The notes: generated by a model from the letters alone, not told the origin. Shown: positions 23,263 to 34,099, counted from the stretch's first letter. The stretch: 64,000 nt of DNA from Enoplosus armatus (GCF_043641665.1 NC_092194.1:1116001-1180000), one strand, 5' to 3'. Translations and numbers: made by a program.

Positions 23263-23326
23263 TTTGGGAGCACCGGTACTGTACAATTTCCCCCCGGGGA
23301 TCAATAAAGTATTTCTGATTCTGATT
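23263..23326 (+). mobile_element. 64-bp Rex1-type LINE 3' end inside the LTR
   Basis: This segment ends GGGGATCAATAAAGTATTTC then TGATTCTGATT, the same 3' tail as the longer fragment at 28,690-28,966. It is flanked on both sides by CTTCC (23,258-23,262 and 23,327-23,331), a five-base target duplication. The homologous LTR at 32.85 kb lacks it. It is a severely 5'-truncated target-primed insertion. Confidence 0.75.
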
Positions 23327-23917
23327 CTTCCTGCCCTCCAGTGTTTCCCACTTTCCTGATTACCTTCCCCCTCCCTGATTAGTTTCACCTGTCCCTCATT
23401 AGTTACTCACCTGGGTGTATTTCGTCTGTGTTCTCCCGTCCTTCTGTGCCAGTTCCTCTTTGTCCTCCGTTTCAAGCGTTCCGGCGATTTCCCAGTGTTA
23501 GTGTGTTCTTGGTTCTTTGGTTTTTGACTCACCTTTGCTCGATTACACCTCTGCCTTCTCCCTTCTGGATTTATCTTGTAGCGGGGAGCCAGAGTCTCAG
23601 TCTGACAATATGTAATCTGTAAATGAACAAGTATACCTGCAGTTTCCTGCCAGCAAACCCTACAAAGGAACCGGCTCAGCTACCAACCCTTTAAACTTTA
23701 AGTACACAACCAGCACAAAATACATTGGCGAGCAAGAAACACACAACAGTCAAATTCAGTGTTCCCGCAGTGTATTATACAAAACAGAAACCCATATACA
23801 GTGTTCCACCCCAAACCCAGAGTCCAAGGCTCAGTATTAACAGTCTGTGTCCCTGTCCAAACGTTCTCTGCACAATAGGTTTCCACAATTAACTCTGTCA
23901 AATTGGAGTTCATTCAT

Positions 23918-23934
23918 GGGTTAGGGTTAGGGTT
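23918..23934 (+). repeat. Short interstitial telomere-like repeat
   Basis: GGGTTAGGGTTAGGGTT contains nearly three TTAGGG units. A reverse version, CTAACCCTAACCCT, lies at 34,632-34,645. Both are too short to imply a chromosome fusion. Confidence 0.6.
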
Positions 23935-24116
23935 GTGTGTGACGTAGGGGAGTGCATTCTTAAAGGCGCTGATCGCCACAATCTGCATGATTTGACTGTC
24001 TACCTACCTGTGTACCGAACTCTGCCTGCCTTAAGAAAAGACTATTTTTACTTACAAACCCCTGCCTGAGTTGAGTTGTGCTTTTGAGTCCTTTCCCTTG
24101 TGCACCCAGTCGTTTC

Positions 24117-24260
24117 ACCAAGGGCCATCATCTGGTCAGAATTAAAATATTTTCCCATATTTTGGTTTATGACCAAGTACCTACAAAACTACTGACACTC
24201 TCATCAGCCTCAGCTGTTATTTTTGTGCCAATAGGCAATGCTAATCAAAGACCTTATCAA
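24117..24260 (+). repeat. Dispersed fish repeat, copy 3
   Basis: CCATCATCTGGTCAGAATTA, then CATATTTTGGTTTATGACCA and CCTACAAAACTACTGACAC, parallels 9,985-10,060. It begins immediately after the LTR end. Confidence 0.45.
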
Positions 24261-24264
24261 CAGA

Positions 24265-25882
24265 AAAACTTCTACGCCTCTCTAATGCACCAAAGAGTTT
24301 GTTGCTGTTATAACTTCAAGCGAAAAGGAATACAAGGGAATGAACAGGCGAAGCAATTGTGTTGATTCGAAATGTTCTTCCCTACGGTAGGCAACAGGCT
24401 CCCTCTTGTGGTGTCTTGTGAAAGGACGCTTGTACTTATATTGGCAGTGTCTCCGTGGCTAAGTGTTCCAATGTAGTCTTGCATAGCCAGACCTCTCAGT
24501 CTCCACACTTCAGAGAAAACCAGTCACAATCGTCTTGGGCAGCCCTAAACCCAGGATGCAGCGATGGAGCCCTTGCTTGCCGCAGGGGGAGGAGAATTCT
24601 GACTGAAATCGTCGGCCAACGGCAGACTTATCCCCACAACCTACATCCGGTGAGTCAGACTAGTTCCAGTGTTACAAGTTCATGAAAGGACACTCGTGCT
24701 CTTAGCTGTACCTACTTTCATGCCCTCAGTGAAACTAATAGGTGTGAGTAGCGCAGTAACATGGACACCGAATTGAAAAGCAAGAGGTTCCAGGTAGGCA
24801 GTGTGGCCCAGGCATAACTGCCGCAAACCCTTTTGTATGAATGTTGTAGATGTAGGACGACAAACAACACAACAACACCTCGCTGTTGTGGTCTTCACAA
24901 GTTTGATTTCCACTAAACCGCAACTTAATGTCGCGGAGAAGGAACGGTAGTTGGCACAGTTCCTTACGCGTTGCGGTGAATTGTTCCAATCCTGGTAGGC
25001 TCAGACAGACAAAGCAGATTGGCCAACACTACTTTGTCTTCTTGGAGAAAGACAACCTCCTGTTAGTCGTTGCTCTAGTAGTTCTGCTGCTGTTTTTTGA
25101 GGTGATGATGATAAAAAGGTGTGTACTTACCATGCCATGTGCGGTAAACTAACGTATTTTTGTATCAGGTTTACAGAATTCTATGACAAGTAAATGTTCC
25201 AAGTGAATCAAGAGCTTGTGGTGTGGATCTGTTCCCATTCCCGTAATCTCTATTTACCTTTTACCACCCACTGTTCCTCCTAAGGGATGCTACCACCACT
25301 GTGTGTTGAACTGATAGTACCAAGACAATGCAAACCTGTACTATATGTATTGAGATTAGACTCTTGACTTTTTGGTCATTGTGGTCATTTCCAAAATAAT
25401 CCAGGTACAATACAGTTTGGCGTCTACCTTGAGAGCCGCCTGACCGGACTGAGTCCGACAATGTCGCAAGTAACTGCAAACCTTGTGTCGAAAATTCATC
25501 ATCAGAATCATCAGGACGACTGAGCAAACTCCTTCTGCTGACGAAGACCGTGAGATGTAGATGTAAGTTGCAGAAGCCAGCTGGTAAGGGGATCTTGAGT
25601 TGCAATTATTTTGTACACAACATAAAAAGTCAACCACATGGAGAACAGAAGGAAAGAAAACACCTTTCTGGATTGCATGTTTTGCAGAGAAATGTTGTGA
25701 AATAATGGTTTTGCTTTGCTTATGGTAATTATTCCAGGGTCTCACCGTTGATTGTGAAGCAATATACCCAAGATTAGAAACACCACATGTAGCTTCCAAA
25801 GGAAGGGATTCAGTCAGTATAATTTTGTAAATGGGTTTCAAGCCAACAGCAGCGGTGGACTAATCAAGTGTCTTTTTCTTCT
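24265..25882. other. Intergenic stretch, nothing recognised
   Basis: The longest ORF (minus strand, 25,356-25,841, 161 codons) has no domain, no low-complexity clue and no recognised homologue. It is taken as chance or a decayed repeat. Confidence 0.45.
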
Positions 25883-25886
25883 TTAA

Positions 25887-27461
25887 CCCTTGTATGGTGT
25901 TCGGGTCTGTGGGACCCGTTTTCAGTTTTTATCAAAAGAAAAATGAAACAATTAATTATTTTTTCAACCTGAAATTCATTGGCTTTGGCTCATTTTCTGT
26001 GAAGAACATAAATCAAAACACATTTTCAATGACCGCATACTGTACACCCACCCTACGCATTTATATTACATACAGGGTGTTTGGGTCCACTGGACCCGGG
26101 GCTAATAAAAGTGTGGAAAGTGTAGGTCCTGTGTACCTTCACTCTGTCTTCCTTCTTTCTGGGGCTACTGATAGTGTTTTCTGCCCCTCCTGCTCCCGCA
26201 CAAAGTTGCAACATTATTGAAAATTCAACTACCAACACCGTCTGCTCTTACATTCCCGCACATTTTACCCTCTGTCTTGCGGGAACCAAACTTTATTTTC
26301 TCATACCCTATCCCACCTGCAAATTAGGGGCGTAACACTATAAATATGGCTTTGCCAGTGTGGTTCCTTATCACAACTGATCAAGATGGCCAAAAGATTA
26401 TCTGCTGAGAGGGCCTTGCAATTGATTTTGGAAGAGAGAGAAGATTCTGATGATGATGTCGAGGAAGAGGTTTCAGAATGTGAAGATCACATTTCTGAAA
26501 ATTCAGAGTCTGACAGTGACTTTGAAGAAGAGGATGAGGTTGAGCACCAATTAGTACCAAAACGAAGACGAGTAGCCCGTCAGCAGCCAGCTCCGGGACC
26601 AGCCCATCAGCAGCCAGCACCGGGACCAGCCCGTCAGCAGCCAGCTCGGGGACCAGCCCGTCAGCAGCCAGCTCCAGGACCAGAACAAGCCCACCAGATA
26701 GCAAGTGAAGAAATATGGATGTCAAAAAATGGTGAAATTGAATGGTCTTCTTGCCCAAGAAATGAGCCACCCCGCAGAGCTGCTAATGTGATAAGGATGC
26801 AACCAGGGCCAACACGGCTGACAGTCACTCGTGTGCAGGACATCAAGTCTTCATTTGAGCTTTTCATCCCAGATTCCATCCAGAAAATTATTCTGGATTG
26901 CACTAATCTTGAAGGAAGGCGTGTTTTTGAAGAGAGGTGGAAGGAGATGGACCAAACTGATTTACATGCCTACTTTGGGGTTCTTATCCTTGCTGGAGTT
27001 TTCAGGTCCAAAAGGGAATCCACAGAATCCCTGATGTGTTGAGACTGATATTGTTACTGTATGTGTTCAACTTGTGTTATGTAAACTGACCTGAATGAGT
27101 TATATGTCTAATGAAGTTCAAATGAATAAAAATCAATAGTTGTGAAACATCTTGCTTCATTTGTAAATGTGTTTTTTTCCACTCACTCCACTTGATTATA
27201 ACTGATTTTCTTTTTTTATTACATTTTATTAAAAAAAACGAGTTGCACATTAATTCATAAATGTGGTCTAACAAAGGTAAAGGGCAAATATTAACCATGT
27301 TTGCTGTTCATATGACTTGTAATTGGGATGAAGTAAACATCTGTTGAGTATTTTAACATAAAATTGTTTGATTGTGTTGTTTTGAAAACCCAAAACTCTA
27401 GCGGGTCCACCAGACCCATGAACACTGGCTGAGTAACAAAAATACTAACACCACACAAGGG
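25887..27461 (+). mobile_element. piggyBac-family element, internally deleted
   Basis: The 1,575-bp element is flanked by TTAA at 25,883-25,886 and 27,462-27,465, the hallmark piggyBac duplication. The left end reads CCCTTGTATGGTGTT and the right end, reverse-complemented, CCCTTGTGTGGTGTT: 14 of 15 identical. Subterminal palindromes of the form GGGTC(N)GACCC lie at 25,903, 26,083 and 27,403. Inside are a TATA box (about 26,339), a truncated transposase ORF (26,386-27,042) and an AATAAA at about 27,124. The transposase should be about 550-600 residues, so most of it, including the catalytic Asp residues, has been deleted. Confidence 0.87.
26386..27042 (+). pseudogene. Truncated piggyBac-type transposase, N-terminal part
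   Basis: The 218-codon ORF begins 40-50 bp after a TATAAATA box, so its own promoter may survive. Residues 15-60 are strongly acidic (EEREDSDDDVEEEVSE), followed by KRRR and five PAPGPA(R/H)QQ-type repeats (about 67-100). Residues 108-218 start with EEIWMSKNGEIEWS and include FELFIPDSIQKIILDCTN and HAYFGVLILAGVFRSK, the opening of the DDE_Tnp_1_7 (piggyBac) domain. The frame ends soon after STESL with MC and a stop, where sequence jumps to apparent 3' UTR. The catalytic Asp residues and the Cys-rich C-terminal domain are absent, so it cannot transpose. A truncated product could still bind or sequester partners, which is speculation. Confidence 0.8.
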
Positions 27462-27469
27462 TTAATTCG

Positions 27470-28540
27470 CAGTGGATGGATACAATAGCCCTCTGATTTT
27501 CAGGAACATTTGGCTTCCATTTCTCCTGGTCATTACTGTGTTAAATTGTGTTAGTGAGCCACTAACAGCCTCCATTCCCTCTTCACACACACACACACAC
27601 ACACACACACAAATCCACTCTAAACACCTCCACACACGCAAGTATCGATCTCTGGAGCTCCACTGGATTATGAAAAATGGCTACCAACCTTAATGACACT
27701 TCACCTGAGACAGACTGCCTCTCTCCACTGCTTTGCTAGTGAGGCGAAAATGCGTGCACAGGGAAATCAGAGGTATAATGTTGAACCAGTCTGTCCCTGT
27801 ATCTTCTTGCATTGATTAACTGCTGAGACGGAGATATAAAGGAATAATTTATGCTCGAAAATGATGGATGGATTGCATAGTAGGGGGTCATTTGGCGGCG
27901 TTCGAGCCCCACACCATGGCTCACGGGACCGTCTTTTCATCACGGTTAGAGTAAATGTTTGCACTCCAGTGGTGTTGTGGATAATCTTTCATTTGTGCAG
28001 CAGCATTACATTCATTTTAGCCCTTCCTTGCATTCCATCAGTGTCACTACAGCACAGTGAGAGTGAACCACGCGCATGCAAGGCCAGGTGCTATAAATAT
28101 GCACACTCAGTGAAAGAAGAAATATTATATTTGCACGTGGCACGTTCCTGAAAAATCTAATTCGATAAAATAATAAGGCACATCAGTCAGGGCGATTGGA
28201 AAGCAAAGAGCATTTGTCATTTAGCTAAAAATGTTGCGTAACTACAAGTGAAGATAATAGGAGAAAGTGTTGCAACACCCCCGATTGTTGGATTTGCATA
28301 ACATCGGTGTGGTAGATCTAGAGCTTCATCCCGAACTGGTACCAAATTTGATTTTGTTTATTGGTCATATAGAAAGTGATAGAAGGGGTGTTTTTTTTCC
28401 GTCACGTAGCCAGTAGAGTACAATATCAATATTATGCGGCAGAAATGCAAAACGGGTGCGGCATGCACCGCTAGATACTGCTTTATTTAAGAAAATTTAG
28501 TACAAAACTCATTTCAAGCAAGAACTGATCCGAGCTTTAA
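27470..28540. other. Intergenic stretch with (CA)n microsatellite
   Basis: A (CA)n array lies at about 27,583-27,611. The sequence at 27,930-28,150 is non-repetitive and contains CTATAAATATGCA; it might be regulatory, but nothing decisive is seen. Confidence 0.45.
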
Positions 28541-28566
28541 TAAGGGCATTTGTCGCTTATTGTAAG

Positions 28567-28660
28567 ACGGTAGGGCTGTGCGATACGGCCTATAAATAAT
28601 ATCTTAATTTTTTTCGGCTAAACTGCGATATATGCGATATGTATTCTCTCAGTGTATTGC
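28567..28660 (+). repeat. Dispersed repeat end (TAGGGCTGTGCGATA)
   Basis: GTAGGGCTGTGCGATACGGC followed by GCGATATATGCGATATG resembles the terminal part of a common teleost DNA transposon. It appears cut by the Rex1 fragment that follows. Only one copy is in the window. Confidence 0.35.
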
Positions 28661-28689
28661 TCTATATACTCATTTTCTCTAAATTGATA

Positions 28690-28966
28690 CTGTAAAGGCT
28701 CAAATATTGCCTGTGGCCATCAAACTGTTCAACTCCTCCCTCTGTTACCAGTGCAATACATATATGTACATATATCATGTGTGTGTGTGTATATATATAT
28801 ATTTTTTCACTTAAATATTGTGAATGTATATATTTTATTTTTCATAGCTTTACTTGTACATACTCTAATTTCTAAATGTATGCTACTTTTTCTACTCTTG
28901 AACGGGAGCACCTGTAACTTGGGTCATCCCCCCCCCGGGATCAATAAAGTATTTCTGATTCTGATT
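28690..28966 (+). mobile_element. Rex1/Babar-type LINE 3' end
   Basis: The fragment begins near GCCATCAAACTGTTCAACTC and CTCCCTCTGTTACCA, continues through an AT-rich 3' UTR with GT/TA microsatellite at 28,777-28,802, and ends GATCAATAAAGTATTTCTGA then TTCTGATT. The same tail occurs at 23,300 (+) and 45,723 (-). A 5'-truncated copy of a Rex1-type non-LTR retrotransposon is the best reading. Confidence 0.65.
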
Positions 28967-29715
28967 GCCGTAGATTCAACTACTCAACAGCATATGAAGT
29001 ACTTAAAATGAACACATCTACAGCAATAAAATGCAACATACACATGATGCAGCGGTAATATTAATCCAGAAACATCATATGTAATAGTGAAAAGTACACT
29101 TCGTAAGGGTTACAATGCAAGTATTTTCACAGTGGGATTATTAGCGCATGGACCAGATCCTTCTTCCACCTCTGGTCAGCGCGCTCACAGCCTAACTATG
29201 TTACCGGCCGAGCCTTCCCCTTTTAAGGAAGGTGGCCTTGTAGGTAATCTGTGTGTGAGTCTTTCCCGGTTTGTGTGAGGGGTAATTAGCAACGTAACTA
29301 CGTTACTTTACGACTCATAAAGACCACAGTTTTTAATCCTGCCTCACCAGTTTTAAGATATCTTTGGCTCCCTTGATATTTTTTACTTGTATAATTTTCC
29401 TGTTTTTTCCTAAATAATATTTCACCCGTTTTATTGCTTTTGTTCTTGTTTTGAGAGCTGGCTTTTTTTTGCAGTGTAAATTCTACGGAGATGCACTTGT
29501 TTGTGGGGAATGACATTTTTGTAATGTCTGCAGTTTAAAGGTAAAATATCACTGTGATATTTAGTTATAGCCTCATGTTTTTTACATTGGAAATGTTCCG
29601 TATTTCTCCTATGAGTCATACTGAAATTAAGTGTGTAAGTCCAGAATCATTGCAGACGAGATGCTGCTTGCTTGAAGTACAGTAACTTGCACTACTATCA
29701 TTATAGTAGCACTTA
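28967..29715. other. Intergenic stretch, nothing recognised
   Basis: Non-coding; no repeat ends are recognised before the Tc1 element. Confidence 0.45.
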
Positions 29716-31272
29716 CAGTTGTGTTCAAAATAATAGCAGTCCCACATCACTAGCAAGATAAATCACTGTATTTGTTAAAATTTCAACTTCTACACTACAA
29801 GTAAGTTTCTAGAAGGTTTAGTAAAGGTATAGAAAACCAACAGACCCAACAGGCATGGCGTGCATGCTGCTGATTCTGTGAAACTGAATCATTAACTGAA
29901 AGGGGCGTGTTCAAAAAAATAGCAGTGCTGAGTTCAATAAGTGAGGTCAATGATAATGTGAAAAAAACAGGTGTTTAACAGGTGGCCCTCATTTAAGGAT
30001 CAAGGCAACTGACGCTGCATATGCTGGCTGTGCATTTGTCCTTGAAAAACAGAGTAAAATGGGTTGTTCTTTGATTAAGGAATTAATCAAAGAAGGGAAA
30101 ACCTATAAAGAAGTGCAGAAAATGATAGGCTGTTCAGCTAAAATGATATCAAACGCTTTAAAATGGCAGCCAAAACCAGAAAGGCGAGGAAGAAAAAGAA
30201 AAAGAATTAAAAAAAAATAACCAGAATGGCAAAGGCTCAGCCAATGATCAGCTCCAGGAGGATCAAAGAAGATCTAAGGTTGCCTGTGAGTACTGTAACA
30301 ATCAGACAACGTCTATGTGAAGCCAAGCTACCAGCAAGAAGCCCCCGCAAAGTCCCATTGTTAAAAAAAAGACGTGCTGAAGCGGTTACAATTTGCCAAA
30401 GAACACATTGACTGGCCTAAAAAGAAATGGCGTAATATTTTGTGGACTGATAAGGGCCACAGACAGTTTGTCAGACATCCTGCAAACACTGAATTCAAGC
30501 CACAGTACACAGTGAAGACGGTGAAGCATGGTGGTGCAAGCATCATGATATGGGGATGTTTCTCGTACTATGGTGTTGGTCCTATTTATCGCATACCAGG
30601 GATCATGGATCAGTTTGAGTACATCAGAATACTGGAAGAAGTCATGTTGCCGTATGCTGAAGAGGAAATGCCCTTGAAATGGGTGTTTCAACAAGACAAT
30701 GACCCCAAACACACCAGCAAGCGAGCAAAATCATGGTTCCAGACAAACCGCATTCAAGTAATGGAGTGGCCAGCACAATCCCCGGACCTTAATCCCATAG
30801 AAAACTTGTGGGCTGACATGAAAAATGCTGTTCATGAGGCAAAACCAAGAAATTCAGAGGAATTGTGGAACGTAGTACTGGTCCTGGGCTGCAATACCTG
30901 TTGACCGGTGCCAGAAGTTGGTCGACTCCATGCACCACAGATGTGAAGCAGTTATCAGAAACCGTGGTTATGCAACTAAATATTAGTTTATGATTCTCAG
31001 GAAAGTTGAATCTTCAAGCATTTCTTAGTTTATACAGTACATTTGAGTTTGTAAAGACAGATGTCAACACTGCTATTTTTTTGAACATTATATTTCTTGA
31101 CTTCCTGTAAAATATTATCAAATTCAATTGCTTTTTCCAATTTTCTTGCTTTGAAATAGAAAGTGCTGTGTCCCCAATGCATTTGTGTTCATTAAAATAC
31201 AATTTATTTGAGGGATTTTGACGTTTACTCACCTTTTTAATCACACTGCTATTATTTTACTGTATATTACTG
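29716..31272 (+). mobile_element. Tc1-type DNA transposon, near full length
   Basis: The left end starts after TA (29,714-29,715) with CAGTTGTGTTCAAAATAATA then GCAGT. The right end has ACTGCTATTATTTT at 31,245-31,258 and finishes near ACTG-TA. Inner repeats GTGTTCAAAAAAATAGCAGT (29,908) and its inverse ACTGCTATTTTTTTGAACA (31,069) give the IR/DR arrangement of fish Tc1 elements, with outer and inner transposase sites at each end. The TIR resembles the Passport/Tc1 group. Total length is about 1.55 kb. The transposase within is broken. Confidence 0.82.
30059..30985 (+). pseudogene. Tc1 transposase (DD34E), frameshifted
   Basis: The frame opens at 30,059 with MGCSLIKELIKEGKTYKEVQ (first HTH of the paired-like DNA-binding domain) and a basic GRKRKR segment. 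It breaks at an A run near 30,209-30,217. It resumes in another frame ([20 protein letters not shown], second HTH), shifts again at the A run 30,363-30,370, and continues in the long frame to about 30,880. That frame has catalytic Asp at 30,449 (LWTDKG), Asp at 30,695 (QQDNDPKHT) and Glu at 30,800 ([11 protein letters not shown]), with 34 residues between the last two. A third shift near 30,880 precedes a C-terminal HHRCEAVIRNRGYATKY. All catalytic residues survive, but at least three frameshifts make it non-functional. Confidence 0.85.
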
Positions 31273-31619
31273 TACGTACAGGTGGGTACTAGAACGTTGC
31301 TTGTAAATGTAATGTATAGAGGATTTTTACTGTGAATTTGAAAAGAGACGCCATCTGGATGACGAACTGAGCGCTGTGTTTTACATCGATCTCATTTGCA
31401 TCCCTTTAAAGTCACATTTATAAACCCAGATCCTGTTCCTAAACGTTGTTGTTGTGAAACTAGGTCTGTTTGGTCATGTTGAGCCTAATCGTGGTAGATT
31501 CTTTTCCTAGTTTATTATGTGATGCTTTTTCAACTTTATGAAAGCAATTTTCCCCTTTTCCACCTTTTTGTCCTTTTGCCTTTCTTGCTTGGTCCCTGAC
31601 CAAGGAATACACATCTTCA

Positions 31620-32150
31620 ACAATGAAATCATTCCTCGACCACGAAGCCTGGACGAATGGAGAGCCTTTCGGTGAGGAGACGAGGGAGCCAGTGCTGGTC
31701 GATGTCATTACTGACATCTTTAACACCTCACTGTCACAGGAGAGTGTTCCCACCTGCTTCCCTGTACCTACGAAAGGTCTGCAGTGTCTAGTCTTAAACG
31801 ACTACCATCCTGTGGCGCTCGCCTCCATTCTGATGAAGTGCTTTGAGTGCACAGCCTGGACCCTCCTCAGCAGTTCGCATTCAGAGCCAGCAGATCCACG
31901 GAGGATGCCATCTCCGTCTTCACACACACCTTGAAAATAACACTCTGCAACTGGATATTGGACTTCCTCGCCAAGAGACCCCAGGCGGCTCGGATTGACG
32001 GTCACACCTCGTCCAGTGCTCAACCCCGGATCCCCCCAGTACGCTGCCATCGTCGGTCGGATTACAATCAACCTGCTGCTCGGCAACGGCAAAAACCAAG
32101 GAGCTGGTCGCTGTTCAGAAGCAGTTCCCCGCTTGATTACCAACCTTTTT
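31620..32150 (+). pseudogene. Rex1/Babar-type LINE reverse transcriptase relic
   Basis: Two plus-strand frames carry fragments of a non-LTR reverse transcriptase: [20 protein letters not shown] at about 31,787-31,846, [20 protein letters not shown] at about 31,867-31,930, and CNWILDFLAKRPQAARIDGH then TSS at about 31,948-32,015. These match the fingers/palm blocks of Rex1 elements. The segment between HTL and CNWILDF that should carry motif A (an FxDYSSAF-type block) is missing, as is everything from the YxDD block on. The relic has frameshifts and deletions and cannot be active. Confidence 0.7.
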
Positions 32151-32321
32151 TATCTCAAAGCATGAAAAAAGCGTCACCTGGCACGAAGATATGAAGCAGA
32201 AATGCATGCTAAATGTCACGTGTAACGTCTGTCTCACTCACGTAGGAGTGTTCAGGAAGTTCATTATGGTTGGACAATGTCCTGTGGTCCAGCAGTGAGA
32301 AAGAACACTGTTAAAAAAAAA

Positions 32322-32770
32322 GTTGGTGGTCTGGCTCACGTTGTTTCTACTTCCTTCAACCTTGACACAGCTCTGTAGAGCCCAGCTCACTCTTTTAATC
32401 AGCCTGCTTCAGCCTATTGTGTGTGTGTGTGTGTGTGTATGTGTGTGTGTGGAGGTGTGTGAGTGCAGTGATGTGATTCCTGGTGCGGACAAAAGGTTAG
32501 TTATTGGATGCAGCCTTTCTGGCTCACACAGTGTGTCCTATTATCACCAACATATTGGAGTGGTCGGCTACATTACCCACGGTGTTGGCACCACACCAAC
32601 AGCCTCGCCCCCTCTTTCATCATCATGTGCAATATTGCCGTGTTTTGCGCGCTGACAAAACTGAGCGTATTAAAAAAAAAAAAAAAAATCAGTCAACCCC
32701 CGCCTGCTTAAAGCTGTCCATCTACATGAGGTTTAGATCTCACAACAGGGCCGTGAGATTCAAGGCGAGG
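32322..32770. other. Microsatellite and unassigned sequence
   Basis: A (GT)n array lies at about 32,419-32,452 and an A run at about 32,671-32,687. Nothing else is recognised; ORFs here have no domain. Confidence 0.5.
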
Positions 32771-32772
32771 TG

Positions 32773-33085
32773 TAACGCCTCGTCTTCTTTGTTAGTCTCC
32801 GCGTTGTATGTTGCACATTTTGTAGTACTTACCTCTCCTCTCGTTCCAGACACTTCGCCTCCTGCCCGATTACCTGCCCCCGCCGTGCTTAGTTTCCCTC
32901 ATTAGTCACCCGTCTGGGTGTATTTAGTCCGGGTGCTCTCCTCTTTCGCCAGTTCGTCTTTGTCCTCCGTGTCAAACGTTTTGGCAATATTTCTAGTGAT
33001 CTGTATTTTGTTTTTTGGGGGGTTTTGACTTACCTCTTCCCTGACCACACCTTCGCCTGGTCCTCTTCCTTGTGCACCAAAAACT
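32773..33085 (+). mobile_element. Ty3/gypsy-type LTR fragment, uninterrupted copy
   Basis: This aligns by eye with 23,143-23,590 (TTGCACATTTTGTAGTACTT, CAGACACTTCGCCTCCTGCC, GGGTGTATTTAGTC, TTTGTCCTCCGTGTCAAACG) and lacks the 64-bp Rex1-type insertion present there. Its end (CTTGTGCACC) resembles the LTR terminus near 24,100, with the stretch before it deleted. It lies just after the Rex1 relic with no other gypsy sequence nearby, so it is a solo or truncated LTR. Confidence 0.55.
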
Positions 33086-33089
33086 TGAA

Positions 33090-33920
33090 TTGCATGCACT
33101 GTTTTTTTTCTGACTTTTTTTCTATTGTACACCCTGATATCTCAATAATTGGTTAAGTAGCAGAAATAAAAAACAAACAAACAAAAAATATTTCTGACAC
33201 GTTTTCCACCATTTGAGGTATGAGCGGAGCTCTTTTGAATACATGACTTCGTTGTATCCTCTTCTGCAATGGCAACATCAACTGTTTATCTCCATCCGTC
33301 CATCAATCAATTAGTCGGTAGAGGCATTTCACTAGGAACCAAACATGTCTGCTGGTCAGTAGAATTCATCCTCTGGGGACATCTGTACAACATGTTGTAC
33401 CAATCCATCGAGTACATGTGGAAATACATATTTCACTGAACAAGTGAAAAACCCAAGGGTGCCACTGGGTTAGAAATGAGGACCGCCAAAGTCAGTAGGA
33501 CTCTGGTGACCATGGACGTCAAAATGAGCGAAATGTCACGGTGATTCATCAATAGCTCCTATGCTTTGTCTCTTTTTTTTCTCTCGGAATTTTCAAGCTT
33601 TGATCATGTAAATGTAAAGTAAATCCCCCGAGTGAACTTGTAGTTAAGAAGACTCCCAAAACTGTTTGATGTGGCTACCTGCTGATTTTGGCAAACGTTC
33701 CTTTGCGATCTTAGTAATGTCCCGACATAAATCCGAATATCGGTATTTTGAAGTAGTTGAACTTGGCTATATAGCAGGCTTTTTTGCCTCTGCATGTTGT
33801 AGCTTTGCGGGATCATGCACAGACAGAACGTTTGGTTTGGTAAAGGTGGACGTGCCAACTCTGCGTGTCCACCTTTTACCAAACGAAACGAGGACAGTAG
33901 TGATAGATCAGTTCGCGAAG
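33090..33920. other. Intergenic stretch, nothing recognised
   Basis: Non-coding; T-rich runs at 33,101-33,120 and 33,571-33,580. Confidence 0.45.
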
Positions 33921-33922
33921 CT

Positions 33923-34098
33923 TGATGTCCTTGAGCACAAGACACTGAACCCTAAGTTGCACCCGATGGAGGACAGCACCTTTCATGGCAGCTCGGCCTC
34001 CATCAGTGTGTGAGTGGGTGAGTGAGACCAGATCTGTGAAGTGCTTTGGGAACCGTTAAGGTCGAAAAGTGCTATATAAGCGAAGTCCATTGGTCCAA
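33923..34098 (+). mobile_element. SINE body, copy 1 (no head)
   Basis: TGTCCTTGAGCACAAGACAC, then TGAACCCTAAGTTGCACCC, GGCAGCTCGGCCTCCATC, GTGAGTGGGTGAGTGAGA and AAGTGCTTTGGGAACC is the body shared with copies at 41.8, 51.6 and 58.3 kb. It ends GTGCTATATAAGCGAAGTCC. The tRNA-like head is absent, so the copy is 5'-truncated. The 115- and 113-codon ORFs crossing it are shadows. Confidence 0.7.
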
Positions 34099-34099
34099 T

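Larger units (their letters stand above)
23143..24115 (+). mobile_element. Ty3/gypsy-type LTR remnant, interrupted
   Basis: The stretch from TGTCTCGTCCTC (23,143) to about 23,590 aligns by eye with 32,773-33,085 through shared words such as TGTAGTACTTACC, CAGACACTTC, GGGTGTATTT and TTTGTCCTCCGT. The segment at 23,990-24,112 (GTGTACCGAACTCTGCCTGC ... CTGAGTTGAGTTGTGCTTTT ... CCCAGTCGTTTCA) matches the reverse complement of 37,655-37,770, next to the gypsy integrase relic. All three are therefore one LTR family. About 390 bp (23,600-23,985) between the halves is unrelated or diverged and includes a short GGGTTAGGG run. No coding region remains here. Confidence 0.6.

Noticed and set aside
25356..25841. 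161-codon minus-strand ORF
   Set aside because: No recognisable domain, atypical composition, no start context or splice signals supporting a gene.
32902..33132. Minus-strand ORF within the LTR copy
   Set aside because: LTR sequence is non-coding; the ORF is incidental.
33666..34013. 115-codon ORF and its 113-codon antisense partner
   Set aside because: They overlap the SINE copy at 33.9 kb and have no domain.
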